Source: Nonomuraea coxensis DSM 45129
GTDB taxonomy: Bacteria; Actinomycetota; Actinomycetes; Streptosporangiales; Streptosporangiaceae
Reading direction: 5' to 3'
NCBI RefSeq assembly: GCF_019397265.1
Contig: NZ_CP068985.1
Span: 2,584,501 to 2,648,500 of the forward strand
Length of the DNA stretch: 64,000 nt
The notes under the pieces are model-generated. The model did not search any database, was not told the DNA's origin, and worked only from the letters and a program-made list of their open reading frames with translations. Both the position numbers and the translations under genes were made by a program. How positions within the stretch are numbered: position 1 is the first letter of the stretch; each line of letters begins with the position of its first letter. Shown here one piece after another: positions 1 to 7,937 of this stretch.

Positions 1-840
1 GCCGAGCAGCGCCTCGGCGTCGCCCTTCCACTGGGCGGCCTCGACCGGCGGCGGCCCGCCGGTGTCCCAGCTGAACAGCTCGTCCTCGGTCTCGATCAGC
101 CGCCGGTACTGCGGGCTGGCGACGAGCTCGTCGTAGTTGGCCTTCAGCTCGGGGCCGGCGTCGCGCTCGGCGTTGGCGAAGACCAGCCGGCGGCTGCTCG
201 ACGCGGCCACGAACGCGGCCCGGTCGGTGGGCGACATCCGGCGGTGGACGATGGTGGCGGTGAGCACGGCGTGCTCGCGGCCCAGGTACTCGGCGGTGGC
301 CGCGTAGGCCGCCATGCCGCGCACCGAGCGGAAGGAGGAGACGTCGCTCAGCGCGTCGCGGTCGTTGAACTGCCGGTTGGCGACGGCGATGAGGTTGTTG
401 TAGGCCTCGATGATGGTGAGCGGCGGGGCCAGGACGCCGCCGTCGGCCGAGGCGCGCAGCGACTGGAGGCCGTCGAGGGCCTGCACCAGCGCGCGCACCT
501 GGGCGGGGGTCTCCTCGCCGCTCTCGGTGACGTCCACGGTGCCGATGACCTCGCGCAGCCGCTCGACCTTGGCGTCGGTGTTGCGGCGCTGGTCGATGAG
601 CGGGGCGTACGAGCCGGTGCTGCGCGGCGCCTCGGCGGAGAGCTGCCGCTCGCGCTGGAGCTCGATGATGAGCTGCAGCACCGGCGAGCCGATGGCCTCC
701 CAGCGGTCCTGCGTCTGCGAGACGTCCACGATCTCCTGGACGCTGGAGTAGGCGATGAAGCCCCACAGTGCCGCCATCGACACCAGCGGGAGTAAGAGGA
801 TCCGGAGCAGCTTGGCACGGATCGGAGGGGGCGAACTCAT
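1..840 (-). CDS. Sensor histidine kinase with nitrate/nitrite-sensing (NIT) domain, N-terminal part only
   Basis: The reading frame runs from an ATG at 840 off the left edge of the window with no stop, so about 280 N-terminal residues are visible. The protein starts with a short basic leader and one membrane helix (about residues 8-26, LLRILLLPLVSMAALWGF). A long helical extracytoplasmic region follows, with the QRERQLSAE and RSVRGMAAY type patterns of the NIT domain found in actinobacterial sensor kinases. The kinase core must lie outside the window, so the enzymatic role is inferred from the family. Upstream is a dyad-rich 250-bp region. Another NIT-domain receptor is possible; confidence in the domain is fair. 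Confidence 0.7.
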   Translation of the reverse strand, partial: MSSPPPIRAKLLRILLLPLVSMAALWGFIAYSSVQEIVDVSQTQDRWEAIGSPVLQLIIELQRERQLSAEAPRSTGSYAPLIDQRRNTDAKVERLREVIGTVDVTESGEETPAQVRALVQALDGLQSLRASADGGVLAPPLTIIEAYNNLIAVANRQFNDRDALSDVSSFRSVRGMAAYAATAEYLGREHAVLTATIVHRRMSPTDRAAFVAASSSRRLVFANAERDAGPELKANYDELVASPQYRRLIETEDELFSWDTGGPPPVEAAQWKGDAEALLG

Positions 841-993
841 ACGATCATGTCCAATTCCGCCGAGCAGCCGCGAGTTGGTGTCGCCCCCCGAGGATGCCCG
901 TCACGACTGATTACTCCTTACAGGTCCGTCCACTATGCCGATGGGGCAGATGTACTTCAAGGTACGGATGCGAAGAAACCGGGCTAACGACGG

Positions 994-1054
994 GTTGACT
1001 CTTTGTCAACACACCGATCGTGTTCGTAGCGGTTGGCATGTCACCTAATGTGAC
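994..1054. promoter_or_regulatory. Dyad-rich region upstream of the NIT kinase gene
   Basis: The 253-bp gap between the kinase start (840) and the sigma factor stop (1094) has lower G+C than its surroundings and holds two inverted repeats: GTTGAC/GTCAAC at 994-999 and 1005-1010, and GTCAC/GTGAC at 1040-1044 and 1050-1054. On the minus strand TTGACA at 1009-1004 lies 17 nt from TAGCCC, a weak possible promoter for the kinase. Function is inferred from position and symmetry only. Confidence 0.35.
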
Positions 1055-1093
1055 GAATACCGGCCAAAATTCGGAACATCGTTCCGGAGGGCG

Positions 1094-1633
1094 TCAGGCG
1101 GCCTCGGCCGCCGCCAGCAGGGACGACAGCTTGTGCAGGCCGCGCGAGGTGCGGGCCTTGACCGTGCCCAGGGGGACGCGGAGGCGTTCGGCGATCTCCT
1201 GCTGGGTCAGCTCGCCGTAGTAGGCGAGCTCGATGACCTGCCGCTGGGCGTGGGAGAGCTCGGCCAGGGCGCGGCGGATCCGGTCCCGGTCGGCCAGCTC
1301 GTCGTCGGCCGGGCGCTGTGTCGGCACGGCCGCCTCGGCCGCGGCGTCCAGCGGGACCGTGGACGGGCGGCGGACGCGCAGGTGGTCCACGGCGCGGCGG
1401 TGGGCGATCACGTAGAGCCAGGCGGCCTGGCTCCTGGACGGGTCGTAGCGCTCGCGCGAGCGCCAGGCGTCGGCGAACACGACCTGGAGCAGGTCGTCCA
1501 CGTCCTGGGGCGAGATGAAGCGGCGCAGGTAGGAGCGGAGGGCGGGCGCGTGCGCGCGGTAGCTGTCGCTCAGGGTCTCCTCGTCGTCGCGCTCGGAGGG
1601 CCGCTGCTGGCTGATGGTCGGAGTCTTCCCCAT
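1094..1633 (-). CDS. litS: ECF-family RNA polymerase sigma factor (LitS-like)
   Basis: This is a 179-residue ECF sigma factor. Region 2 is recognisable as the YDPSRSQAAWLYVIAHRRAVDHLR segment preceded by DVDDLLQVVFADAW. Region 4 is the helix-turn-helix ELTQQEIAERLRVPLGTVKAR. The ATG at 1633 is preferred because GGGAC lies just upstream; a TTG at 1666 also opens the frame but lies inside the 11-bp tandem repeat. The gene follows the B12-type MerR gene on the same strand after a 90-bp gap and lies beside carotenoid genes. This is the LitR/LitS arrangement known from Streptomyces light-induced carotenogenesis. No anti-sigma factor gene is adjacent. The light role is inferred from context. Confidence 0.85.
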   Translation of the reverse strand: MGKTPTISQQRPSERDDEETLSDSYRAHAPALRSYLRRFISPQDVDDLLQVVFADAWRSRERYDPSRSQAAWLYVIAHRRAVDHLRVRRPSTVPLDAAAEAAVPTQRPADDELADRDRIRRALAELSHAQRQVIELAYYGELTQQEIAERLRVPLGTVKARTSRGLHKLSSLLAAAEAA

Positions 1634-1653
1634 GGTCCGTCCCGCTTGCCTGG

Positions 1654-1675
1654 AAAACCTATTCAAAACCTATTC
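1654..1675. repeat. Two perfect 11-bp tandem direct repeats, candidate LitR/CarH operator
   Basis: The 11-mer AAAACCTATTC occurs twice head to tail (1654-1664 and 1665-1675), directly upstream of the sigma factor start and 49 bp after the end of the MerR/B12 gene. CarH-type tetramers are known to bind successive 11-bp direct repeats, so spacing and position suggest the regulator's own site. The base sequence differs from the Thermus CarH operator, so this remains an inference. Confidence 0.5.
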
Positions 1676-1723
1676 ATAGCGCCAGAAGAGGGACGGCACA
1701 ACGTCATCGGGGGAAAGACACGC

Positions 1724-2647
1724 TCAAGGCAGCGTCGCGCGGACTTGGGACAGCGCCTCGCGGAAGGTATCTACCCTGATCACGCCCTCGGGAAGAGCCC
1801 CGCGCCAGCCCCGGCCGCCGACGATCAGCCGTGCCGCCGGGCGCAGCCGCGGCAGCGCGGCCAGGGGAGCGGTCGCGCCGGTGATCTCCTGCTGCGACCA
1901 CACGAAGACCGCCGCCGGGTGCAGCCGGCGCATCGCGTGGGCCAGCGCGGCGTAGGGGGTGCGGGCGCCGAGGACGCGGGTCTCCACGCCCTCCTCGGCC
2001 AGGGCGGCGGACAGGGCGTGCACGGGGAGGGTGTGCTGCTCGTCCTCGGCGCAGGCGAGCAGCACGGGGCGGCGGCCCGCCGGGGCGGCCTGCCGGACGG
2101 TGTGCCGGACGGTGTGCCGGTGCAGGGCCGCGAGGATGCGGTCGGAGAGCAGGTGCTCGACGTCGATGCCCGCGCCTGAGTCGTCCTGGCGGCGGCAGAC
2201 GGCGTCGAAGGCGGGCAGGACCAGACGCTCCCACGTCGGCCGGACCCCGTGCGCCGCCAGCGACGCCTCCAGCAGGTGGGTGACGGCGTGACTGTCCAGC
2301 ACGAACGCCGCCCGCACGAGCGACGCGACCCCGGCTCCGGCGGGCCCGGGTTCCGCGGGGGGCCGCCGGGTCGCCGGCGGAGCGGCCTCGGCCTGCTCCC
2401 TCGGCGCCTCGGAGGTCAGGGTGAGGGCGTGGCGGGCGGCCTCCGCGGGCGGGAGGCCCTCGGCGATCAGCCGCTTCATCTCGCGCAGCCGGTGCAGGTC
2501 GGCGGTGTCGTAGCGGCGGTGGCCGCCGGCGCTGCGGCGGCTCGGGCCGAGCCCGTAGCGCAGGTTCCAGGTGCGCAGCGTGGGCGCGGGCACGCCGAGC
2601 AGCCGCGAGACGGCCCCGATGCCGTACCCGGCCTCTTCCTCACTCAC
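1724..2647 (-). CDS. litR: MerR-family regulator with B12-binding domain (LitR/CarH-like photoreceptor)
   Basis: The protein has an N-terminal MerR winged helix (GIGAVSRLLGVPAPTLRTW, then GGHRRYD), a Pro/Ala linker, a helical cobalamin-capping domain and a Rossmann-like B12-binding domain. The latter carries EDEQH near residue 206, matching the E-x-H lower-ligand motif of CarH. The capping segment keeps the EH pair (DVEHLL, near residue 165), but the Trp of the Wx9EH signature is replaced by Gln. I chose the GTG at 2647 because the ATG at 2728 sits only a few bases from a predicted -10 element; the longer form would add 27 residues. The gene is divergent from crtE and is expected to repress carotenoid genes in the dark. 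Confidence 0.85.
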   Translation of the reverse strand: MSEEEAGYGIGAVSRLLGVPAPTLRTWNLRYGLGPSRRSAGGHRRYDTADLHRLREMKRLIAEGLPPAEAARHALTLTSEAPREQAEAAPPATRRPPAEPGPAGAGVASLVRAAFVLDSHAVTHLLEASLAAHGVRPTWERLVLPAFDAVCRRQDDSGAGIDVEHLLSDRILAALHRHTVRHTVRQAAPAGRRPVLLACAEDEQHTLPVHALSAALAEEGVETRVLGARTPYAALAHAMRRLHPAAVFVWSQQEITGATAPLAALPRLRPAARLIVGGRGWRGALPEGVIRVDTFREALSQVRATLP

Positions 2648-2729
2648 CGAACGTCCCCGTTCCCTTCCCTCGTGATCGTCACGGTCGTCCCGCTGGTCCG
2701 GACCCTTTTCCGGCACTCCCGTGACCATC

Positions 2730-2782
2730 CTTTCGCGATCCGCCGACCGCCGGATGCAACCGGCGGGGGATGCCTTCGCGAA
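2730..2782. promoter_or_regulatory. Divergent ECF-type promoters for crtE and litR
   Basis: On the plus strand GCAACC (2756-2761) is followed after 17 nt by CGAAGA (2779-2784). On the minus strand GCATCC (2757-2752) is followed after 16 nt by CGAAAG (2735-2730). The two -35-like boxes share the near-palindrome CCGGATGCAACCGG. The same block, TGCAACCGGCGG...GCCTT..CGAA, recurs upstream of cruF. This pattern fits a shared ECF sigma factor, presumably the neighbouring LitS-like protein. No transcript data were available. Confidence 0.5.
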
Positions 2783-2812
2783 GACCTATGTACCGAGAAG
2801 GAGACAGGACGC

Positions 2813-3892
2813 ATGACAATCGTGACCTCGCACACCGTCACCCCGGCCGGCGGCGCAGGGAACGGCCGGGTGCGCCACCTGGTCGACCAGCGCCTCGGCG
2901 AGCTGCTGGACCAGGAGCTCGCCCGGCTGGGCTTCCTCGGCGAGGAGGGCGTCGACCTGGTGCGCCGCCATCTCGCCGCGTTCGCCCGGGACGGCGGCAA
3001 GCGGCTGCGGCCCGCGTTCGTGTACTGGGGGCACCGCGCGGCCGGCGGCACGGCCGCCGACCTCGGCCGGGTGCTGAACGCCGCCTGCGCCGTCGAACTG
3101 GTGCACGTCGCGGCGCTGCTCCTGGACGACGTCATGGACGAGGCCCAGGAACGCCGGGGCCGCCCGGCGGCGCACGCCGCGCTGGCCGCCGAGCACCGCC
3201 GCGCCGGCCTGCGCGGCGACCCGGCCCGCTACGGCGAGTCGCAGACCGCCCTGCTCGCCCTCCTGGCCCTGGCCTGGGCCGACGCCGCGCTGCTCGGCTC
3301 CGGGCCGCACCTCGCCGACGCGCTCGACGTCCTGACCAGGCTGCGCGTGGAGGTCACGGCCGGGCAGCAGCTCGACCTGGCCGGCACCGCCGCCGGCGCG
3401 GACACCGGCCGGACCAGGACCATCGCGCTCTACAAGTCGGCCAAGTACACCATCGAGCGCCCCCTGCACCTCGGGCACGCGGTGGCGGGCGGCGAGCCGG
3501 CGGCCCGGCGGGCGCTCAGCGCGTACGCGCTGCCGCTGGGGGAGGCGTTCCAGCTCCGCGACGACGTCCTCGGCGTCTTCGGCGACCCGGGCCGCACCGG
3601 CAAGCCCGCCGGCGACCTGCGCCAGGGCAAGCCCAACCACCTGGTCGCCGCCGCCAAGGAACGCACCGGGCCGCGCGGCGCCGCGCTCCTCGACACGGTC
3701 GCCACCGAGGAGGACGCGGCCGCGGCCCGCGAGCTGATCGTCTCCTGCGGCGCGCTGGACGCGGCGGAGCGGCGCATCGCCGCCCTGGCCGGGGAGGCCG
3801 TCGAGGCCCTCGACGCGCTGCCCGGCCTGCCCGGCGACGCCCGCGCCGCGCTCACCGAGCTGACCGTCCTCGCCACCGACAGGAGCCGCTGA
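2813..3892 (+). CDS. crtE: Geranylgeranyl diphosphate synthase
   Basis: This 359-residue trans-prenyltransferase should make the C20 precursor GGPP from IPP and allylic diphosphates. The first Asp-rich motif is DDVMDEA (near residue 103) and the second is RDDVLGVFGD (near residue 250). It also carries the GKRLRPAF and QLDLAG patterns of the family. The ATG at 2813 follows a good AAGGAG ribosome site; the frame is open further upstream but that extension has no family similarity. The stop overlaps the crtI start by one base (TGATG), so translation is likely coupled. It is the first gene of a crtE-crtI-crtB-plsX-like operon under the divergent promoter region. Confidence 0.93.
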   Translation: MTIVTSHTVTPAGGAGNGRVRHLVDQRLGELLDQELARLGFLGEEGVDLVRRHLAAFARDGGKRLRPAFVYWGHRAAGGTAADLGRVLNAACAVELVHVAALLLDDVMDEAQERRGRPAAHAALAAEHRRAGLRGDPARYGESQTALLALLALAWADAALLGSGPHLADALDVLTRLRVEVTAGQQLDLAGTAAGADTGRTRTIALYKSAKYTIERPLHLGHAVAGGEPAARRALSAYALPLGEAFQLRDDVLGVFGDPGRTGKPAGDLRQGKPNHLVAAAKERTGPRGAALLDTVATEEDAAAARELIVSCGALDAAERRIAALAGEAVEALDALPGLPGDARAALTELTVLATDRSR

Positions 3893-5349
3893 TGCCCCGG
3901 ACCGGACCCACGGTGGTGATCGGCGCGGGCCTCGCCGGCCTCGCCGCCGCCGTACGGCTGGCCGCGGCCGGCCGCGAGGTCACCGTCGTCGAGGCCAGGG
4001 ACGAGCCGGGCGGCTGCTGCGGGAGCGCCAGGCTCGGCCCGTACCGGTTCGACACCGGCCCGTCCGTGCTGACCATGCCCGGCGTGCTCGCCGACACCTT
4101 CGGCGCGGCGGGGGAGGAGCTGCGCGACTGGCTGCCGCTGCGCCGCCTCGACCCGGCGTACCGTATGGCCTTCCACGACGGCTCCCACCTGGACCTCACC
4201 ACGGACGGCGCGGTCATGGCCGAGCGGGTGCGGGAGCTGTGCGGGCCCGCCGAGGCCGCCCGCTACCTGCGGTACCGGCGGCTGCTCGGCGAGCTGTTCG
4301 CGGCGGAGTGGCCCGCGTTCATCGACGCGGACATGACCAGGCTGGGCAGCCTCGCCCGCCCGCTCGCGCTGGCCAGGCTCGCCGCGCTCGGCGGCTTCCG
4401 CCGCCTGGACCGGCTCGCCGCCCGCCACCTCACCGACGAGCGGCTGATCAGGGCCCACACCTTCCAGTCCCTGTACGTCGGCCTGTCCCCGCAGCGCGCC
4501 CTCGGCATCTACGCCGTCGTCGCGCACATGGACACCGTCGGCGGCGTGTACTTCCCCGAGCGCGGCGGCATGCACGCCATCCCGTCCGCGCTGGCCGCCC
4601 TGCTGGAGAAGCTGGGCGCCCCCGTCCGGTACGCGGCCCGCGCCCGCGAGGTCCAGACCGATCGGGACGGCGTCGCCGGCGTCCTCCTGGAGGACGGCGA
4701 ACGCCTGCCGGCCGCGCACGTGGTCGTCGCCTGCGACCGGTACGCGGCCCGTCGGCTGCTGCCCGGCCGGGCCGCCGACTGGCGGATGCGCCGCCCCCGC
4801 TTCTCGCCGTCCTGCCTCGTCGTCCACACCGGGCTGGAGCGCCCGCCGGCCGGGCAGGCGCACCACACGCTGCACTTCGGGCGGGCGTGGCGGGAGACGT
4901 TCGCGGCGCTGGAGTCGGGCCGGCCACAGCCGGACCCGAGCCTGCTCGTCACCTGCCCCGCCACCGACGAGGACGCCGCGCCACCGGGGCACGCGACGCT
5001 CAGCGTCCTGGAGCCCGCGCCCAACCTGGAGGCCGCCGACTGGGACCGGCTCCGCCCTCGCCTGGAGGAGCGGCTGCTCGGCCGGCTGGCCGCGCTCGGC
5101 TACGGCGACCTGTCCGGGGCGCCCCGGCTCGTCCTCGACCCGCCCGCGTGGGCCGCGCTCGGGCACACCGCGGGCACCCCGTTCGCGCTCGACCACCGCT
5201 TCACCCAGACGGCGTGGCTGCGCCCGTCCGGCGCCGCCCGGCGGGTGCCCGGACTGCACTTCGCCGGCATGCACACCGCACCGGGCGTCGGGGTCCCCCC
5301 GGTGCTCATCTCCGGCCGGCTCGCCGCCGAACGCATCCTGACCTCGTGA
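3892..5349 (+). CDS. crtI: Phytoene desaturase (CrtI family)
   Basis: This 485-residue FAD-dependent desaturase/isomerase has an N-terminal dinucleotide fold (VVIGAGLAGLAAAVRLA, then VVEARDEPGG) and the RFDTGPSVLTMP segment typical of CrtI. The C-terminal family signature GLHFAGMHTAPGVGVPPVL is intact. It is expected to convert phytoene to lycopene or neurosporene. The start is fixed by the one-base overlap with crtE. It differs clearly from the second family member at 9688-11154, so the two probably act on successive substrates. Confidence 0.92.
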   Translation: MPRTGPTVVIGAGLAGLAAAVRLAAAGREVTVVEARDEPGGCCGSARLGPYRFDTGPSVLTMPGVLADTFGAAGEELRDWLPLRRLDPAYRMAFHDGSHLDLTTDGAVMAERVRELCGPAEAARYLRYRRLLGELFAAEWPAFIDADMTRLGSLARPLALARLAALGGFRRLDRLAARHLTDERLIRAHTFQSLYVGLSPQRALGIYAVVAHMDTVGGVYFPERGGMHAIPSALAALLEKLGAPVRYAARAREVQTDRDGVAGVLLEDGERLPAAHVVVACDRYAARRLLPGRAADWRMRRPRFSPSCLVVHTGLERPPAGQAHHTLHFGRAWRETFAALESGRPQPDPSLLVTCPATDEDAAPPGHATLSVLEPAPNLEAADWDRLRPRLEERLLGRLAALGYGDLSGAPRLVLDPPAWAALGHTAGTPFALDHRFTQTAWLRPSGAARRVPGLHFAGMHTAPGVGVPPVLISGRLAAERILTS

Positions 5350-5359
5350 AGGGCACCCG

Positions 5360-6259
5360 TTGACTCTCACCGCCAGCTACGAACGCTGCCGCCAGTTGCA
5401 CGCCCGTTACGGCCGCTCCTACTACCTGGCCACGCTGCTGCTGCCCGCGTGGAAGCGCCGCCACGTCCACGCGCTGTACGGTTTCGCCCGCTACGCCGAC
5501 GAGATCGTCGACTCCTTCACCATGACCGCCGACCGGCGGGCGGCGCTAGACGAGCTCTGCGCGCGTACCGGCCGGGGGCTGGCCGGCGAGCCCGTCGCCG
5601 ATCCGGTGCTGCCCGCGTTCCTGCACACCGTGCGCTCGTTCGGGATCGCGCACGGCGACGTGGACGCCTTCCTCGCCGCGATGCGCGCCGACCTGTCGGT
5701 CACCGGCTACGACACCTACGACGACCTGCTCGGCTACATGGAGGGGTCGGCGGCCGTCATCGGCACCATGATGCTGCCGGTGCTGGAGGCGCTGCCCGGC
5801 GAGGAGGCCGCCGCGAGGGAGCCCGCCCGCCAGCTCGGCCTGGCCTTCCAGCTCACGAACTTCCTGCGCGACGTGGCCGAGGACCACGCCCGCGGGCGGG
5901 TCTACCTGCCCGCCAAGGACCTCGCCGCGTACGGCGTCGAGCCCGCCGACCTGGGCCGGCCGCGGACCGGGCGGGCGGTGCGCGAGCTGCTGGCCTTCGA
6001 GGCGGGGCGGGCCCGCGAGCACTACCGGGCCGCGGCGAGAGGCGTCGACCTGCTGGTGCCCTCGTCCCGGCCGTGCGTGCGCGCGGCCGTCGAGCTGTAC
6101 GGAGGAATCCTCGTCGCGATCGAGCGCGGCGGCTACGCGGTGCTGGAACGGCGGGTACGGGTCCCGCGCCACCGCAGGGCCGCCGCCTTCGCCCGCCACC
6201 TGCTGGCCTCCGCCGAGGCGGGCCGCCTCGAACGCCGCGTCCGCCTGGACCTCCCATGA
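5360..6259 (+). CDS. crtB: Phytoene synthase
   Basis: This 299-residue squalene/phytoene synthase condenses two GGPP molecules. Both Asp-rich metal-binding motifs are seen: DEIVD near residue 48 and FLRDVAEDHARGRVYLP near residues 172-188. RYGRSYYLAT near the N-terminus is also typical. The start is TTG at 5360, eight bases after a GAAGGG ribosome site; no better ATG or GTG exists near it. The stop overlaps the next start by four bases (ATGA), linking it to the PlsX-like gene. Confidence 0.92.
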   Translation: MTLTASYERCRQLHARYGRSYYLATLLLPAWKRRHVHALYGFARYADEIVDSFTMTADRRAALDELCARTGRGLAGEPVADPVLPAFLHTVRSFGIAHGDVDAFLAAMRADLSVTGYDTYDDLLGYMEGSAAVIGTMMLPVLEALPGEEAAAREPARQLGLAFQLTNFLRDVAEDHARGRVYLPAKDLAAYGVEPADLGRPRTGRAVRELLAFEAGRAREHYRAAARGVDLLVPSSRPCVRAAVELYGGILVAIERGGYAVLERRVRVPRHRRAAAFARHLLASAEAGRLERRVRLDLP

Positions 6260-7218
6260 CCGGCGCCGACGCCGTCCGGGCAGGCCGGCGGGACGCGGTG
6301 GTGCTGGACGCGATGGGCGGCGACCACGGGCCCGCCGAGACGGTGGCGGGGGCGGTGACGGCCTGGCGGGAGCACGGGGTGCCGGTCGTCCTCGCCGGCC
6401 GCGCGCCGGACCTCGCCCGCGAGCTGGCCGCCCACGACGCCGCCGGTGAGATCCCGGTCGTGCACGCCCCCGACGTCGTGCCCATGACCGAGCGCGGCGC
6501 GGGCGGCGCCGCCCTGCCCGCCTCCAGCCTGGCCGTGGGCTGCGGCCTGGTCGGCGAGGGCGAGGCCGCCGCGTTCGTGTCGGCCGGCTCGACCGGCGCG
6601 GTGGTCGCCCAGGCCGTACGGCGGATCGGCCGGGCCGAGGGCGTCCTGCGTCCCGCGCTCGCCGTCGCGCTGCCGTCGCTGCCCGGCGGCGCGAGCGTGC
6701 TCGTGGACGCGGGCGCCACCGCCGACCCGACGCCGGAGATGATGGCCCAGTTCGCGCTGCTCGGCGCCGGGTACGCCCGCGCCGTGCTGGGCGTGCCCGA
6801 CCCGGTGGCGGGGCTGCTGTCGATCGGCTCGGAACCCGGCAAGGGCAACCGGCTGGCCCGGCGGGCCGAGGAGCTGCTGCGCGGCCTGCCGATGCGCTTC
6901 CACGGCAACATCGAGGGCCACGACGTGCTGTCCGGCGCGGTGGACGTCATCGTCACCGACGGCTTCACCGGCAACGTCGTGCTCAAGAACGTCGAAGGGT
7001 GCGTGCGGACCGCGCTCGCCATGGTCGCGCGGGCCGGCATCGCCGAGCCGGGCGCGCTGGCGGGGGTGGCCCGCCGCTACGACCCGCAGACGCACGGCGG
7101 GGCGGCGCTGCTGGGGCTGCGCGGCACCGTGATCGTCGCCCACGGCTCCTCGACCGCCGCCACCATCGCCCGCGCCTGCGTGGTCGCCCACTCCCTGTCC
7201 TGCTTGGAACCGGCGTGA
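6256..7218 (+). CDS. PlsX-like phosphate acyltransferase within the carotenoid operon
   Basis: This 320-residue protein begins with the PlsX hallmark VVLDAMGGDHGP and continues with SAGSTGAVVAQA, SIGSEPGKGN, FHGNIEGHDV and DGFTGNVVLK, all conserved in PlsX. PlsX makes acyl-phosphate from acyl-ACP for membrane lipid synthesis. Here the gene overlaps crtB by four bases (ATGA). Housekeeping plsX usually sits with rpmF/fab genes, so this is likely a specialised paralogue. With the PlsY-like gene nearby it could supply acyl groups for a carotenoid ester. That role is inferred from position. Confidence 0.85.
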   Translation: MTGADAVRAGRRDAVVLDAMGGDHGPAETVAGAVTAWREHGVPVVLAGRAPDLARELAAHDAAGEIPVVHAPDVVPMTERGAGGAALPASSLAVGCGLVGEGEAAAFVSAGSTGAVVAQAVRRIGRAEGVLRPALAVALPSLPGGASVLVDAGATADPTPEMMAQFALLGAGYARAVLGVPDPVAGLLSIGSEPGKGNRLARRAEELLRGLPMRFHGNIEGHDVLSGAVDVIVTDGFTGNVVLKNVEGCVRTALAMVARAGIAEPGALAGVARRYDPQTHGGAALLGLRGTVIVAHGSSTAATIARACVVAHSLSCLEPA

Positions 7219-7232
7219 TGCTCCGTCCCCGG

Positions 7233-7937
7233 TCAGGAGGTCAGGGGGTCGGAGCCGTTCCAGGCGCCTTCGCTCCCGTACGGGATGAACCGGGCGAACA
7301 GCTCCTCGCTGTACCAGCCGTCCGCGCGCACCCGGGCCACCACCCGCAGATGCTCGTCGTCCCCGTAGGCGAAGCGGCGCATCGCCGCCGCGTCCCGCCA
7401 CAGGGAGAACGTCGCCTGCCGGGCCAGCGGCCACTCGCCGATCCCGACCGAGGCCAGGCAGCCGTCCTGGCGGGCCAGCAGCCGGTCCACGGGCGGCACC
7501 GACCGGTAGAAGGCCGCCAGCCGCCGCGCCCTGATCGAGGCCCGCGTGAGCACGGCGACCGGCCCGTCCCCGCCCTGCCTGACGCCGCCCTGCGGGAAGG
7601 GGTCGCGGCCGCCCCAGGTGCCGCGCGAGGCCAGCGGCGCGAGGCGGACCTGCCACCGCTCGGCCGCCTCCGCCCGCCACCGCGCCGCGATGGGCGATTC
7701 GCGCAGGAACGCCTCCAGGTCGGCCTCCTCCCGCCAGACCGCGAACAGCGCCCACCGGCGCAGGTCCGCGCCCAGCGACATCGACCGGCCGCGCCCGGTC
7801 CCGAGCAGCCGCCAGAACGTGAGCCCGCCGGTGCGCCGCAGCAGCGGGCGGTCGAAGGCCATGTGACGCATGGCGTCCGCGGAGTCATACCGGATGAGAT
7901 GGAACGAGGCCATGGACGTGCTGGTGATGTCGGTCAT
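7233..7937 (-). CDS. CrtA-like (spheroidene monooxygenase family) protein
   Basis: This 234-residue protein of the spheroidene monooxygenase family has the typical C-terminal block FSLWRDAAAMRRFAYGD followed by HLRVVARVRADGWYSEELFARF. CrtA introduces keto groups at C-2 of acyclic carotenoids, and homologues in actinobacteria are less well studied. The ATG at 7937 has an AGG ribosome site; an internal ATG at 7913 has none. The 5' end overlaps the divergent PlsY-like gene by 26 bp. It is convergent with the PlsX-like gene, leaving only 14 bp. The substrate is inferred to be an acyclic C40 carotenoid. Confidence 0.75.
   Translation of the reverse strand: MTDITSTSMASFHLIRYDSADAMRHMAFDRPLLRRTGGLTFWRLLGTGRGRSMSLGADLRRWALFAVWREEADLEAFLRESPIAARWRAEAAERWQVRLAPLASRGTWGGRDPFPQGGVRQGGDGPVAVLTRASIRARRLAAFYRSVPPVDRLLARQDGCLASVGIGEWPLARQATFSLWRDAAAMRRFAYGDDEHLRVVARVRADGWYSEELFARFIPYGSEGAWNGSDPLTS

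Noticed and set aside
1634..1666. Longer sigma factor start at TTG 1666
   Set aside because: It lies inside the 11-bp tandem repeat, has no ribosome site and adds residues not typical of the family.
2648..2728. Longer litR start at ATG 2728
   Set aside because: The ATG lies one base past the predicted minus-strand -10 element and the added 27 residues are charged low complexity; the GTG at 2647 fits the family N-terminus.
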